Shown here piece after piece: positions 1 through 11,035 of a stretch of 64,000 nt of DNA. The DNA lies in contig OY811975.1 of NCBI GenBank assembly GCA_963681505.1, forward strand, positions 5,199,490 through 5,263,489. The letters run 5' to 3'. Source of the stretch: Eunapius fragilis. Taxonomy: Eukaryota > Porifera > Demospongiae > Spongillida > Spongillidae. Within the stretch, counting starts at the first letter, position 1. Each line of letters begins with the position of its first letter. Position numbers and translations under genes: made by a program. The notes beneath the pieces were generated by a model. That model searched no databases and was not told the origin of the DNA. It saw only the letters and a program-made list of their open reading frames with translations.

Positions 1-60
1 AATTGATGAATCCTGTTTTGATTTTATAGGTGATTTTATAGGTGATTTTTCAAATGATTT
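1..60. repeat. AT-rich TGATTTT repeat, cut by the window edge
   Basis: Short degenerate direct repeats of the form GGTGATTTTATA fill the first 60 bases. The same TGATT-rich texture returns at 1900-2200 and 2700-3010, next to ends reading CACAGCAAAAAA, so this is probably the inside of a related element that starts before the window. Confidence 0.4.
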
Positions 61-245
61 TTTTAATACATGTATTTTGAAGGAAGTAGGCCTACAAGTA
101 TAAAATGAAATGGATTAGCAGGTTTTGCAGCTGATAGGAGAGCGCCATATGCTTAAAGCGTGACTGTTTAAATGCATCCCTCTTAAGCTGTACATGTACC
201 GTATCCTAAAGTCTGTGGGTGGGTGGTACACAAAATGGCCGCAGT

Positions 246-259
246 CAGAGGCGGATCCA

Positions 260-296
<37 letters not shown>

Positions 297-515
297 TGGG
301 GGTTGCAACCCCCCCCTTTCATATATGGCAACGCCCCCTCTTCTGCTAAACAGCCCCTCTCCCTTCCCCGCTTTTTGTATCGAGCCCCCCCCCCCCCCCC
401 CCCGCTTCTCGTATCGGGCCTGAAGCGGGCAGCACCCCCCCCCCCCCCCCCCCCCCCCGCATTTCGTATCGCAGGTCTCAACCCCCCCTTTAGGAAAACC
501 CTGTATCCGCCCCTG
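246..515. mobile_element. hAT-like MITE with 5-base target duplication
   Basis: The element begins CAGAGGCGGATCCAGG and ends with the near-complement CCTGTATCCGCCCCTG. It is flanked on both sides by GCAGT (241-245 and 516-520). The interior is almost wholly runs of G then C with short spacers and has no coding potential; the proline/glycine-rich reading frames across it are artefacts of the homopolymers. The ends match the outer element at 22596-23752. hAT-type assignment rests on the CAG-GGCGGATCC end type known from hAT MITEs. Confidence 0.7.
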
Positions 516-520
516 GCAGT

Positions 521-1060
521 AATGTACATGTAGGCGGCATTACGGGCGGTGTTACGGTTATACGAGCCGAGGTTTGAGCGCGAGCGAATCCATCCATACA
601 TTTCGAACTTAGTGGCGTCCTGGCTGTCTTTTACCGGGGGGATAGGGAGCAAGAACCATAAATGGCGCCCCTTATTTTTAATAGTCAAAGTTATTAATAT
701 TTAATTTAATTTGGGCATTGTGTTCCATGGGCTCTGAGGTAGCAAACTCTAATATCTATGATTTAAGCACCCGAAGAAAGAAGGATCATATTCGCAAAAG
801 GAGTGTAAGCAATTGGACTTAATTGTATTGCTGGCAAGCATATCGCTGCAATTTTATTCCTATTGATGCACACCAAACGTGGCTGATCAAATTTTGCAAC
901 CGCACCTTGTAAGTCGCATGTATCTGTGTGTGTGAGTGTAGGTGTAAGTGTGTATGGGTGTGTGCGCGCGTGTGGTGCATGATTGCATGTCTGTTATACC
1001 CAGAGCTAAACCAATCTGTCCTCAACCAAAACCCAGCAAAAGGTTCAACTTCCTGGCCAA
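521..1060. other. Intergenic, no gene seen
   Basis: No open frame with family resemblance. It holds a GT-rich microsatellite-like stretch at about 926-975 and nothing else I can support. Confidence 0.5.
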
Positions 1061-1069
1061 GACACTTAG

Positions 1070-1205
1070 AGAAGATCTGGCACGGGCAAAATTTGCCAAG
1101 ATCTTGGGCTCCTGGGCAAGATCTTGTCCTCCCAGCAAGATCGTGGCCTTATGGGCAAGATCTTGAATATCTTGCCCAAGACACTTGGACAAGAACTTTT
1201 TGCTG
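1070..1205. repeat. Short repeat array with CAAGATCTTG palindromes
   Basis: About five imperfect copies of GGGCAAGATCTTG spaced about 30 bases apart. Each contains the self-complementary core CAAGATCTTG. It leads straight into a different minisatellite. Confidence 0.6.
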
Positions 1206-1575
1206 GGTAAAGGTAGGCCATTTTTGTCTGCTAGAGGTAAGCCATTTTGTGTCAGCTACCTGGAGGTAAGCCATTGTGTGTCAGCAAGCCAGACGTAAGC
1301 CATTTTGTATCAGCAAGCCAGAGGTAAGCCATTGTGTGTCAGCTACCCAGAGGTAAGCCATTGTGTCAGTAAGCCAGAGGTAAGCCATTTTGTGTCAGCA
1401 AGCCAGACGTAAGCCATTTTGTGTCAGCAAGCCAGAGGTAAGCCATTGTGTGTCAGCTACCCAGAGGTAAGCCATTGTGTCAGCAAGCCAGAGGTAAGCC
1501 ATTATGTCAGCAAGCCAGAGGTAAGCTATTGTGTGTCAGCTACCCAGAGGTAAGTCATTTTGTGCCAGCTACCTA
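1205..1575. repeat. 29-base minisatellite
   Basis: Roughly a dozen tandem units of about 29 bases built on CCAGAGGTAAGCCATT followed by TTGTGTCAGC. Two unit subtypes alternate, with AGCAAG or AGCTACC before CCAGAGG. Every unit contains GAGGTAAG, a good consensus splice donor. Confidence 0.85.
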
Positions 1576-1579
1576 GAGG

Positions 1580-1870
1580 ATGTTGATGTTGAGTCCATTC
1601 AAAAGCTCCGTGCTTCAGTACCAACAGTGCCACTACCACTACCAGAGACCTCGAGCTCTTTGGGCGCCGGCTTGGATGAATCAAGTGAAGGCCATGCATG
1701 AGCATGCGCAAGAAGAATGGATCCGGACAATGTACCAAACGAAACGGCTGTGCTGAGCATTAAAAGGGCAAGAGCGTCTTGTGGAGTTGGAGGGACAAGC
1801 CATGAGATTCCTCACCACTCACCAGAACCTGCTCATCCTTCAAGCAACCTTAGCTCTGATGTGGACTGAC
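1580..1870 (+). pseudogene. Decayed coding remnant, probably a transposon-associated protein
   Basis: Two + strand frames read like protein. The first (about 1580-1700) is Ser/Pro-rich and ends in a stop. The second (about 1700-1870) gives EHAQEEWIRTMYQTKRL, a stop, then a Glu/Leu-rich helical stretch. This acidic helical tail resembles the C-terminus of the Myb/SANT-like DNA-binding proteins carried by some DNA transposons. That is a resemblance only, and the protein has at least one stop. Confidence 0.25.
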
Positions 1871-1879
1871 CCATTTTTC

Positions 1880-2198
1880 TCTTTGTCTCATTGTAATGTT
1901 TAACTTGTGATCATATAATAATCATTTGAGAAATCACTTATGAAATCATGCGCTTGATTCTACACGGGATTCACTATACTAAAATCGTGTGCAAAATCAC
2001 TTATTGATTTTACAATGGATACTACAATTGATTCGTAAAATAATCAATTGATAAATACACTGCGTGATTTCCACGTGATTTTCCAATAGATTTTCAATTG
2101 ATTTAACTGTTAAATCAGTCATTGATTTCGCGCGTGATTCCGAATAACAAATCAATTGATGAATCAATGCTTGATTCGCGGTCTTTTTTTGCTGTGGG
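1880..2198. mobile_element. Right end of an element ending TTTTTTTGCTGTG
   Basis: TGATT-rich subterminal repeats run up to the end motif TTTTTTTGCTGTG (about 2186-2198). Its complement, CACAGCAAAAAA, starts two further stretches of the same texture at about 2415 and 2700. Shared ends plus shared subterminal repeats point to one family of terminal-inverted-repeat elements. No superfamily is assigned. Confidence 0.45.
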
Positions 2199-2414
2199 GG
2201 CCGAGTGTATTCTAAACCACATAGATACAAAACTATAGCAACGCGCGTGAATGCTTAGCAACCCAATGTTATATTGCGCAAGCACAAACATTTGGTCTGA
2301 CTTGCTTTTGCTTCCTGAAGTATGGGCCGGGTTGGAGTGAAATACAAATTTTGATGCAGTGGGCTAAAAACTGAAGTGGATTATGCCAATTAATGCCTTC
2401 GGTGTTAGGCTCAT

Positions 2415-2460
2415 TACATCACAGCAAAAAAAAAGTGTCGATTGATTTGTCACTTACATT
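2415..2460. mobile_element. Left-end fragment starting CACAGCAAAAAAAAA
   Basis: The motif is preceded by CAT and followed by GTGTCGATTGATTTG, matching the subterminal texture of the neighbouring elements. Only this short end is visible. Confidence 0.35.
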
Positions 2461-2644
2461 CTCATTTAAAGGTGCGCGGTGTTAACACTGAATAACAATT
2501 AAAATTGTCAAATAGAATCCGGACAAATTGAACCCGATAGTGAGATGAAAGAATAAGACAGAGCATACAAGAGTCACTGGGGGTTGGCATGGGAAGGTAG
2601 TGTAAGGAGCTAGGCACTCGCGATCGTTGGATATAAAGATAGAT

Positions 2645-2666
2645 CATAGATACTTTAGTATCTATG
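2645..2666. mobile_element. 22-base palindrome with 7-base direct flanks
   Basis: A perfect palindrome with arms CATAGATACT/AGTATCTATG, flanked on each side by GATAGAT (2638-2644 and 2667-2673). Its ends match the terminal repeats of the longer elements at 6708-8235 and 8921-9740. A caveat is that the right flank lies in a short GATA repeat, which could imitate a duplication. Confidence 0.45.
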
Positions 2667-2699
2667 GATAGATAGATATACGATACGCTGCATCAGTGC

Positions 2700-3010
2700 A
2701 TCACAGCAAAAAAGAGCGCAAATCACATGTTCGATTTTTACAGTGTTAACTGCATGGTGATTTCACGTGCTATTTTTCTACCTCACACATCACGTCCTGA
2801 TTTATGAGATGATTACAAACCACATTGTGATATGTCATTTATTCCATATCTTTTGACAAATCTGAGAATGATAATCAGGTGATTTTCTGAATGGTTCGAT
2901 GGTATCACATCAGCAACAAATCAAACGTTGATTTTTGTGTGATTTTACAGTGGTAGTGGTATAGTTTCACATGTGATTTTCTTTTACCATAAGAAATGAT
3001 TTGCTGATTT
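2700..3010. mobile_element. Left end of a CACAGCAAAAAA element
   Basis: Begins CACAGCAAAAAAGAGCGCAA, the approximate complement of the end at 2198, and continues as TGATTTT-rich degenerate repeats to about 3010. No coding sequence and no matching right end were found. Confidence 0.4.
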
Positions 3011-3054
3011 TTGTTATTATGATTACAAATAACATTGATCCACACATATTATAG

Positions 3055-3112
3055 GTTCATTAAAACCGGGCAATTACTGGCATGGGCCCATAATTGCCCG
3101 GTTTTAATGAAC
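3055..3112. repeat. 58-base hairpin
   Basis: 22-base perfect arms, GTTCATTAAAACCGGGCAAT onward, close on a 14-base loop CTGGCATGGGCCCA. AT-rich flanks; no target duplication recognised. Confidence 0.8.
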
Positions 3113-3700
3113 TTAATAAATGCATACATAGCTAAATAAATGACTGCAATCATATCCTGTAGCTACTCCCTGTACAAACACAGGAGTATAATGGTGGCTT
3201 TGAAAAAAGCTCTGCCAGCTGTACTGTAAGAGTGTCCACCAGTGGACACCTCAGCTAGCTCCATGAAGTCCCCTTCATGTTGGGGCATATATGCCACTTC
3301 AAGGACACCAATGGATGCTACTCATTCCTCCACATCAGGACTTCGATCTCCACCAGAAGAGGGTCCCTCCTCCACATGGGACACCCCACTCCCTTCACTA
3401 TCAGATGCAACCCCACTTCTGCCTCCACATGTGAGACACCATTCCAAGGCCATCATTGATACCTCCAACTCTGCATGACCCCCACTCTTCCATATCAGGG
3501 CACCCCCTCCCCCCCCCCCCCCCCCCCCTCCATAGATTTTGCACTTCCACGTCAGTTCCCCCATTCCATTCCACTCAGCAAACGTATACCCCTCCTGATC
3601 ATGAACTGTATTGCTGCTACATTGCGGGTGTGAGAATCCACTACAAAGATCTTATTATGTTCTATCTATCGCTCATCTCACAAAGAAAAGAACTCATGAT
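3113..3700. other. Low-complexity intergenic stretch
   Basis: About 3240-3480 has loosely repeated CCTCCACAT motifs that keep frames open on both strands without resembling a protein. A poly-C run lies at about 3501-3530. No gene supported. Confidence 0.4.
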
Positions 3701-3701
3701 T

Positions 3702-3982
3702 CAAGTAATAAAAACATTCTCTATGTGAAACTTTGTGGTATACAGGATGGGATTGAAAGGCAACAGTTGTGTAAACAGGCCGAAAGGAAACAACTATCTA
3801 ATAGGGAAAATGTAATATCATATATTTAGCACATTTGTAGTACATTATGTTGCCCAACTGTGTGTGTATTACATTTCCCTTTGTTATTAGACCCTTGTTC
3901 CCTTCCTTTGTATACAACACTATACTGCCTTCCAGTCCTATATGCCACAAACTTTCATATAGAGAATGTTTTTATTACTTGT
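3702..3982. mobile_element. Foldback MITE, ACAAGTAATAAAAACATTCT family, diverged copy
   Basis: Starts TCAAGTAATAAAAACATTCT and ends with its complement AGAATGTTTTTATTACTTG. The whole element is an imperfect palindrome with a loop near 3840. It is the most diverged of the three full copies (others at 9811-10101 and 32151-32435). Confidence 0.75.
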
Positions 3983-4600
3983 TTAAGATATAACATTTAT
4001 TGCAGTGAACATATGCAATCTAGGTGGAACCAATCACCACAATAGCCACGTACGTATTCTGAAAAACTACAGTATTGAATACACATTGAAGGATTTTACA
4101 ACTATAATTAAAGTACAGTTGCTCATTTGAAAAGAGATTGTTTCACAAACACTGACATCTGCATTATCAAAATCATTGACCAAATCTACATATTTCTGTC
4201 GCACTGCATCACTTGTTTCTCTATCACAATCATCATCATATATTGCGGTGCAGTTGCTTCTAAAATATGTCACAGAAAAAACTATTATAGTATCCATGTG
4301 GATGTTAGTACAAATAGTGCTTTCCTCACTGTAGGCTATGAATGATTATGTACCTCCAAGCAACTTTCAAATGATGAAAATCATGTATGCATGACATTCT
4401 GTTGATATTACATTTGATTATGTAGTGCATGTAGTGCAGTTGATGAAGGTCACAATGAAGGGTGAGGTAATGTAATTTAATAGTGCAAGGAGGAAAAACA
4501 ATGGTATGATTAAACGACATACTATACTATACAACATTCGTAATATGTCACCATGGCCTGACCGCAGGCAAATTTCACTTGAGTGGTTGAGATTACCCAG
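3983..4600. other. AT-rich intergenic, no gene seen
   Basis: Short frames on both strands lack family features. No repeat structure was recognised. Confidence 0.4.
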
Positions 4601-5330
4601 CATTGAAAGGATATTTCGTTCAACAATTGGGCTCAGTTCTAAAGCAAAGAGGCATGCCTAACCTCCCTGTTTGTTGGTTGGTTAGATCTTGAGATGCTGC
4701 CACCCACACCTAGCATTACCACCATCTTGCATGCCTAGCAACAATGTATGTAAGTAGGTTTAAAAAAATTAGCAGCCCACCCACACAGCATTACCACCGT
4801 CGAATTGCTCTTTAGGAAGGTACGCATTCCACGATTGGGCTCAGCCCAGGGACGTAGTTGAGGTACATGTACCAGATGGAGACTAGAGGTTGAAGGCATG
4901 CCTAGCAACACTGTCTATAGGTAGGCTAAATCACAGAATGTTACCACTCCCACCCAGCATCACTATCATTTAACAGCTATTTAGTTTTTTAGTACGCATT
5001 CAATGATATGGCTCAGCTCAATGATAGAGTTGAGGGCAGGAGTGGCAACATCTACTGATCTAACCTACCAACGTACAGTGTTGATAGGATGTCTCCATAC
5101 TATACACTTAATCTGATACCTCAATTCCATCCGTGCACTGAACCCAATCATGGAAAAATGCATACCTACCTAAATAGCCGTAAAATGGTGTTGGGTGTGG
5201 CAACATCTCCGGATCCGGATCTAACCTACTTGCATACAATGTTGATAGGCATATCTCTTTGCCCTACTGAGTCTCCATCTGGTACTTCAACTCCATTATT
5301 TTCGTGGACTGAGCCCAAGCATCAGGATTG
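4600..5330. repeat. Imperfect tandem and inverted repeat block
   Basis: The motifs ATTGGGCTCAGC, GGCATGCCTAGCAACA and GTAGGTTAGAT recur at about 4625-4760, 4830-4935 and 5005-5050. They then reappear in reverse orientation at about 5045-5320; for example ACCAGATGGAGACT at 4871 faces its complement at about 5272. The block can fold back on itself. No coding sequence. Confidence 0.55.
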
Positions 5331-6239
5331 AAAGCAAGTTAGTAGAAGTAGTAGCTCTCACCATATAAAGGTTCCGCATTTGGCTGTACGTATATACTGA
5401 TGCACATATTTGCATGTCACAGCATACTTCGGCCTGGTCATCTTGGAGATAGTATCAATTTTTGTGAAGTTGGTATTGATATTGATGTCAGTATGTTTTT
5501 TACCCAAAGCGCTTCCAATTCAGCTTCGTTCCTCATCCCCATCCGTTCGTTGATGTGCGTATGTGCATGGATATTGAACTGCGTGCGGTCAACTAGCACG
5601 CGCGCCTCACATTCAGGCCCTTTTATCCTGGGGGGGTGCTCATAAGTCATTATTCCATAATATTTTACTCAGTAATTTATTTTCTTTTACATGCCATTGT
5701 AATAGTATACACTATTGACTTACAAAATATGTCAAACCAAATATTTCAACCATCTTGGATGGCTTAAGGACCAAATAAAGTTGTTCAAACCGATTTCTGT
5801 GGTTCAGAGCCAGTATTACTAAAAGTAACAAGTCGATTGTTGTCCAATTTAACGTAGAGGTCAGTTGATATGAATACCAGATCGAAATATATATGTCCTG
5901 CGACGTGTTTTTGAGCATGCATCAGTCATCCCAATGACCTTCCCATTGAACCGAAAATAGAACTATTGACAGAACAAACGGAAGTTTTATTCATGAGGAA
6001 TAGTAAATTTATCAAATGTCATACATGCACATGTACAATATTGACAGAACAAATAGAAGCCATGTTCACGCATGAGGAAGAGTGAATTTACAAAGGTCTT
6101 ACAATAAGCTGTAAAGGTCTAAACGACTATATGAATAATCGTTTTGTGTACCTAGGCCTGCATGGCCAATGCGCTAGGGTGTTGGCTAACAAATTAATTG
6201 AAAGTGCATAACTGTAGGTCCAACCTGAGTCACCCTATT
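5331..6239. other. Intergenic, no gene seen
   Basis: Small frames near 5400-5650 and 5712-5918 show no domain or motif. At about 5955-6075 the phrases ATTGACAGAACAAA and CATGAGGAA are repeated about 85 bases apart. Confidence 0.35.
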
Positions 6240-6541
6240 ATCGAGAGTTACGTTAGTAACTCTCATATAGGATTTGACCCCGATTATGAATGTCATTAAA
6301 AAAACGCGACCCGCTTCTAACAAGACTCCCGACGAGCGGATGGCTTACCTTGTTATCGTCGTCGTACAAGAAGGCAACAACAAGCAGTTTCGTGTTTGTT
6401 TGATGTCACAAAACCGCGTGGTTGTAGAGAACAAAACAATTTTTGAAACTCGTACCCAGTCCCACGTATTTCTCGTTCTTCTTCTTGTTCTTGTTCTTGT
6501 TCTTGTTCTTGACCACGCATAACTCGGGATAGGAACACTTT
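6240..6541 (-). repeat. Dispersed repeat, copy 1
   Basis: On the minus strand this aligns with + 32772-33070. Shared landmarks are CCTATCCCGAGTT, a simple trinucleotide-like stretch, GCGGGTCGCGTTTTTTT, and GGGTCAA-TCCTATAT. The short open frame here ends in a run of Val-Leu from the CTTGTT repeat and is not a believable protein. Confidence 0.5.
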
Positions 6542-6707
6542 TAAGAAATGAAAATCACACCAATGGCTTCAGAATTCACTGGCATTTTCGCTTCTGTGGT
6601 CAAAACGTCTCGAGGCTACATGACATTTATCGGTGGTTGTGTTAGCAAATCACGTATAGCTTACTGCACTGACACGACTCGGATAGGTCCTACGTCGCTC
6701 TTTATAC

Positions 6708-8235
6708 CAGAGATAATATATAGAGGGATTGGCAACGAGTTCACTTAACGCTAATTAACGCGTGCCATCCGCACGTGAATCCATAGAAATTTCCTGTTCC
6801 CTATGCAGCCTTGTACAGGCACTTTGAGTATGAAAAGCTAGACATAAGTCCACTGATCTGACAACCAGTTTTGCTTTATTCCTCAATCAACTATAATCCT
6901 ATAGCAATGGATTGGCATTGACCTTTGGGTGATATGTAATCCTTGCTAACTTACAAGTTACAAAAGTCATATTTATATCCTGTAGGCTTCACGACCATGC
7001 AGCACTAATTGCATTGATACAGAGCCACCATAATTTGGCGCACTGTGAACCTTACTAACATGTAATGGCCTGTTCCAGTAAAAGAAGTGGGGTGTTTGGG
7101 CATGTGGAGGTGTTGGGGGGTGGGGGGGGGGGTTGCTAATTTGGCGGTATTTATAGTTACAGTAAAGAGTGAGAAGAGGGAAGATGAGAGTCACAGGACT
7201 GTTTTTCCTTTTGTGCAGTTATGCATTATCCAAATTCCACTCGATCCAGACCCCCTTCACAGTGCACCAGCTCCTGAACCCATTCCATTACATCACAACT
7301 GCTCCTGTTGAATCCCTTTGTCCCCCCCCCCCCCCACACACACACACTCTTCCAAGCAACAATAAATCCCATCCCCTCACCACAGATGACAAATGGGATT
7401 GTGTAGGGGGTATTTTAAGGTTACATTCGAGATGGGTGTGAGGAGTAGAGTAGGATCGTTTGAAACCAATTGGACTTTTAAGCAGTAGTGGTTGCATGCT
7501 AAACTTTTATACACATTCAAGAAGGGAACAACACACTCTTGTCAACGGTAATAAAAGCTGGATAGAGCAGGCTAGTGGTAGTACTCAACGATCAAGAAAC
7601 AGACTATTCTCGCGAGGCTGTCGGCGCTCGCCGTTCTTTTGCGAATAAATTCACCTTCCCTTCGAAAAAATGCAGGTTGTCAACCAAACGCGTGGTGCCC
7701 ATCACTATACTTGGACGCTAAAATGTAAGGAATGTGCTACAAGCCAGTATAGGTTTTATAGTACTAGCCTGCTTAGCAATGACTACACTGTCCCACAAGA
7801 TTTGCATACTCGATATGTTATACGGGTGGTTCTGAGCGCGTTATTGGCAAAACAAGAATGGCACGCTAAAATACAATCATTTTTAAGATGGGGTAACGGA
7901 TTTCAGAAAGAACAACCCGTCGATTCACTAGATACTGTCCCACAAAAAAGAGCGCACCCAACATTGGAAATTTTCGCTGAACTTGGACAAAAATAAAATG
8001 ACGCGGAGAACTCTCGATCCTGAAAAACTTGTTAAAATACACATATACAATAACCTGCTTGCGTACTACAGTGAAACGTGCTTATCCATCTTTGTTCCAA
8101 AACGCCGGCGAATTTTCGTACCCCTTTCACACTTCGATGTACGTGTGATTCACAGCAGGTCGGATGGCACACATAAAATTGCAAATATCTATGGCTCACG
8201 TGACGCGTTGCCAATCCCTCTATATATTATCTCTG
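6708..8235. mobile_element. 1.5 kb terminal-inverted-repeat element with 7-base target duplication
   Basis: The left end, CAGAGATAATATATAGAGGG, is matched in reverse at 8206-8235, giving arms of about 30 bases. Both sides are flanked by TTTATAC (6701-6707 and 8236-8242). The interior has a poly-G run near 7120, a CA-rich stretch near 7335 and an open frame at 7670-7996 of 108 residues that I do not recognise. The ends are closely related to those of 8921-9740. The superfamily is not known to me. Confidence 0.7.
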
Positions 8236-8504
8236 TTTATACGAAGTACTAGCAGTATACATCAAATGTGTACGGTCTGGGCACTACACGTAGTGGTAAT
8301 TAACTTTGGCGGTTATGTATTTTTAATAACGTGCACGTGCGTACTGTAATCATTCTTGTTAATATTCGATCGTTGTAGGTTTGACGCTCTTTGTAACTTT
8401 AATAGTGAAGTTTTTTTTCCTCAAAATGCCTTCATGCACGTTAGGATAAGAAGAAAGCCAAACGACGAGCATAGTACCTCAAAACTAGAGACGACGTATT
8501 AGAT

Positions 8505-8880
8505 TCAGCCCGAGCGGAACTACAAAGCAGAGCCTGAAAAGAAGCGGGCCTCTCAAACGTGAAAACTATCGAGCAGAGCCTGAAAAGAAACGGATCTCTC
8601 GACGCGCAAGGTATCGAGATGCGATTAGTGGGAGGGGGGGGGGGGGGGGGGAGAGGGTGCTGTCTGCGTCTGGCCCGATACAAAATGCGTTTGTGGGTTC
8701 ATCGCGCTGGGGCGACAATTAATACCCTCTCTTCTATTTCGGCCGCCCCTTAAAAGCCCCCTCAGATCCTGAAAAGGAACGGACCTCTCGACGTGCAAGG
8801 TATCGAGCAGATCCTGAAAAAAGACAGCGATATTGCCATAGTCCTGAACGTGCATCTCGCTCGGCGAAAAGAGTTAAGGT
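8505..8880 (+). pseudogene. Remnant of a protein with tandem PEKKR repeats, interrupted
   Basis: The + strand encodes four degenerate units of about 20-23 residues like YRAEPEKKRISRRARYR and DPEKERTSRRARYRA. A frameshift or stop lies near 8550. A G-rich insertion of about 150 bases (about 8625-8765) separates the second and third units, and the 820-base element at 8921 follows. Repeats of this kind occur at the N-termini of some transposon-linked proteins in animals. The molecular role is unknown. Confidence 0.45.
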
Positions 8881-8920
8881 CACTCAATGGTATGTCGTAC
8901 CTTTACAACCTCCCTCTCAT

Positions 8921-9740
8921 CATAGATAGTATAATACATGGATTGGAAACGAGAGAGATTACGGAGTTTCATGCGCGTTTCGACTTCCGTAAACTATACA
9001 GTCTACTGAATGTCTACAGGTGTTATTCGGAGTGCACTTTCCTCTGTATTGGAGGACGAAGGGTTACTAGGCCTTCCCTTCTTGTTAATGCCGATAGCCT
9101 TTTTACAGTTCTGAGCCTTTCTTTCCGCGTTCTTTCTGGGCAGGCCCAGACTAAATTTACGTGGCATTGGAGATCACACAATAGTAGAAGCTGCAATAGA
9201 AACGACCGCTTAAATGTTGATAAGCCAACTGAACAACTCTAGGGTCATTGTACATCTATACCAAATAATTTGTAGTTCGTGGATTGTAAAGGTTTCGTCA
9301 AAAAAATCACACAAATAGTGATCATTTGTATCACAGAATACGCGTATGCTTGGCTCTAACTTCGCGTGCAATCGTTCTCAAGCCTTAAAAATGCCCCAGA
9401 GCAATACTTGCTGCTATACAGCAAGTGACAGGACATAAGACGTGTTTTAAAGTTCTTGTGTTCAATGAGGAAAATTACACAACCAAATACATGGGCGGTC
9501 TAGGACCGTGTCCTAATATGATACGTAGACATACAATACAAAACACTTACCTTCCTTCTTGTTGGTACCACAGATTATTTGATGTACGTTAAAATGACAA
9601 CACCTAAACGAAACCCTGTTTGACAAAACTCACAACTATTTCAAACGCCTCAAAAAACGAGTCACGGAGTAGACGCGGGAAGTGACGTCACGTACGTATT
9701 AATGTACAGCGTTTCCAATCCATGTATTATACTATCTATG
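8921..9740. mobile_element. 820-base terminal-inverted-repeat element with 7-base target duplication
   Basis: The left end, CATAGATAGTATAATACATG, continues for 31 bases that are perfectly complementary to the right end. CTCTCAT flanks both sides (8914-8920 and 9741-9747). It sits just after the PEKKR-repeat coding remnant. Internal frames show no recognisable domain. Confidence 0.75.
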
Positions 9741-9810
9741 CTCTCATATCAAGATGGATTACTTAATATGCTATACGGCTCATAATCGGGTATGAATAAA
9801 AATCAATGAA

Positions 9811-10101
9811 ACAAGTAAATAAAAACATTCTCTATGAGAAAGTTGGTGGCATATAGGATTTGAAGGCAATGGTGGTGTAAAAAGGAAGGAAACAAGGGTC
9901 TAGTAATAAGGAAAAATGGAATAGTCCTATATTTAGCACATTTCTATATGTAGGATATAGAATGTTGTTCGTGTGCTAAATATAGGACTATTCCATTTTT
10001 CCTTATTACTAGACCCTTGTTTCCTTCCTTTTTACACCACCATTGCCTTCAAATCCTATATGCCACCAACTTTCTCATAGAGAATGTTTTTATTTACTTG
10101 T
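9811..10101. mobile_element. Foldback MITE, ACAAGTAAATAAAAACATTC family, near-perfect copy
   Basis: A 291-base element that is almost entirely palindromic. Arms of about 129 bases (9811-9940 and 9973-10101) are essentially perfect complements around a loop of about 30 bases. It carries no open frame of its own. Near-perfect arms suggest recent activity or arm correction. Confidence 0.85.
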
Positions 10102-11030
10102 ATATTTTATTTTTACAAATTTTAATGACTGGAGTGGTTCAAAATTCCAAAAAAAAAGAAAGTAACCATCAGTTGGCTTACACTTGTATAGTGCAGAAGT
10201 CAAACCAAATTTTGGTTAAGCAACGTTACAAGTTGTATGCAGTGATATAACAAGCAAATCAATGGAGAGATAATCGTGGTTCAGCTAGGCACTGCCACTT
10301 TTGAAAGTAGACTACTTTGTGTAAAGTAGAGTTGTCCAAAAACAGCTAAAAGAGGCAGTAGAGGAATCCTAGGTAGTTGGAAGGGCATAATCTGAAGCCG
10401 TGAACATGAGTAACTACAAATTGGTATAATTTTTCAAAGGGTCTGGAAGAATTCATCGGTAACGTCTTTGACAGATATATGCGTATCTCGGCGGTAATCG
10501 GTTAACGGGTACCAGTCGGAACCAATAACCCTAATAATCCATTCTATGCATCACCTCTTCGATTCGACTCAATATTAAAAGTTTTTCCGCAGCGGCTCTG
10601 GCTCGAAAACAGGACAAGGAAAAGGGATCGTGCTGCAAGTGCATGCAGCTTTGATTTCTCCTTGTGGGTAGGAAATGGTCAAGTTTAAAGCAGCTAGCTG
10701 CAGCTCTTTTCATTTCCCTTTCTCGCTGTTCACGACAGCATACTTACGGATCTAAAACTATAATGCCAGCCTTTTTTTTAGTATACGTTCAACTGAAAGT
10801 ACATTCACATGTACTAACACTAACTTCTATTGGGGCATGCAGATTTTTAGAAGTCGGAATGCACATGCGATATTTGGCTTAGATGAGGTCCATCTGATGT
10901 AACTTTCTATTACGTTCTCATGCCCATAGGCTTCTTCTCCTGCTTCCTGGAACACTTTTGGTCATTAGGGTACTAATCATTAAAAATATAATTAAAAACC
11001 ATCCAGGTGACAATAGAGGTTATGGCTAGT
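10102..11030. other. Intergenic, no gene seen
   Basis: No domain or repeat recognised. A short minus frame at 10531-10713 is rich in Ala/Arg but has no family match that I can name. Confidence 0.35.
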
Positions 11031-11035
11031 GCTGA

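Noticed and set aside
219..688. Open frames rich in Gly, Pro and Arg on both strands
   Set aside because: They exist only because long G and C runs contain no stops; they lie inside a non-coding MITE.
1205..1575. CRISPR-like array
   Set aside because: Units are tandem with no unique spacers, and the window is clearly eukaryotic.
6274..6522. 82-codon frame ending in Val-Leu repeats
   Set aside because: Lies in a dispersed non-coding repeat; the tail is a CTTGTT simple repeat and the related copy at 32.8 kb does not keep the frame.
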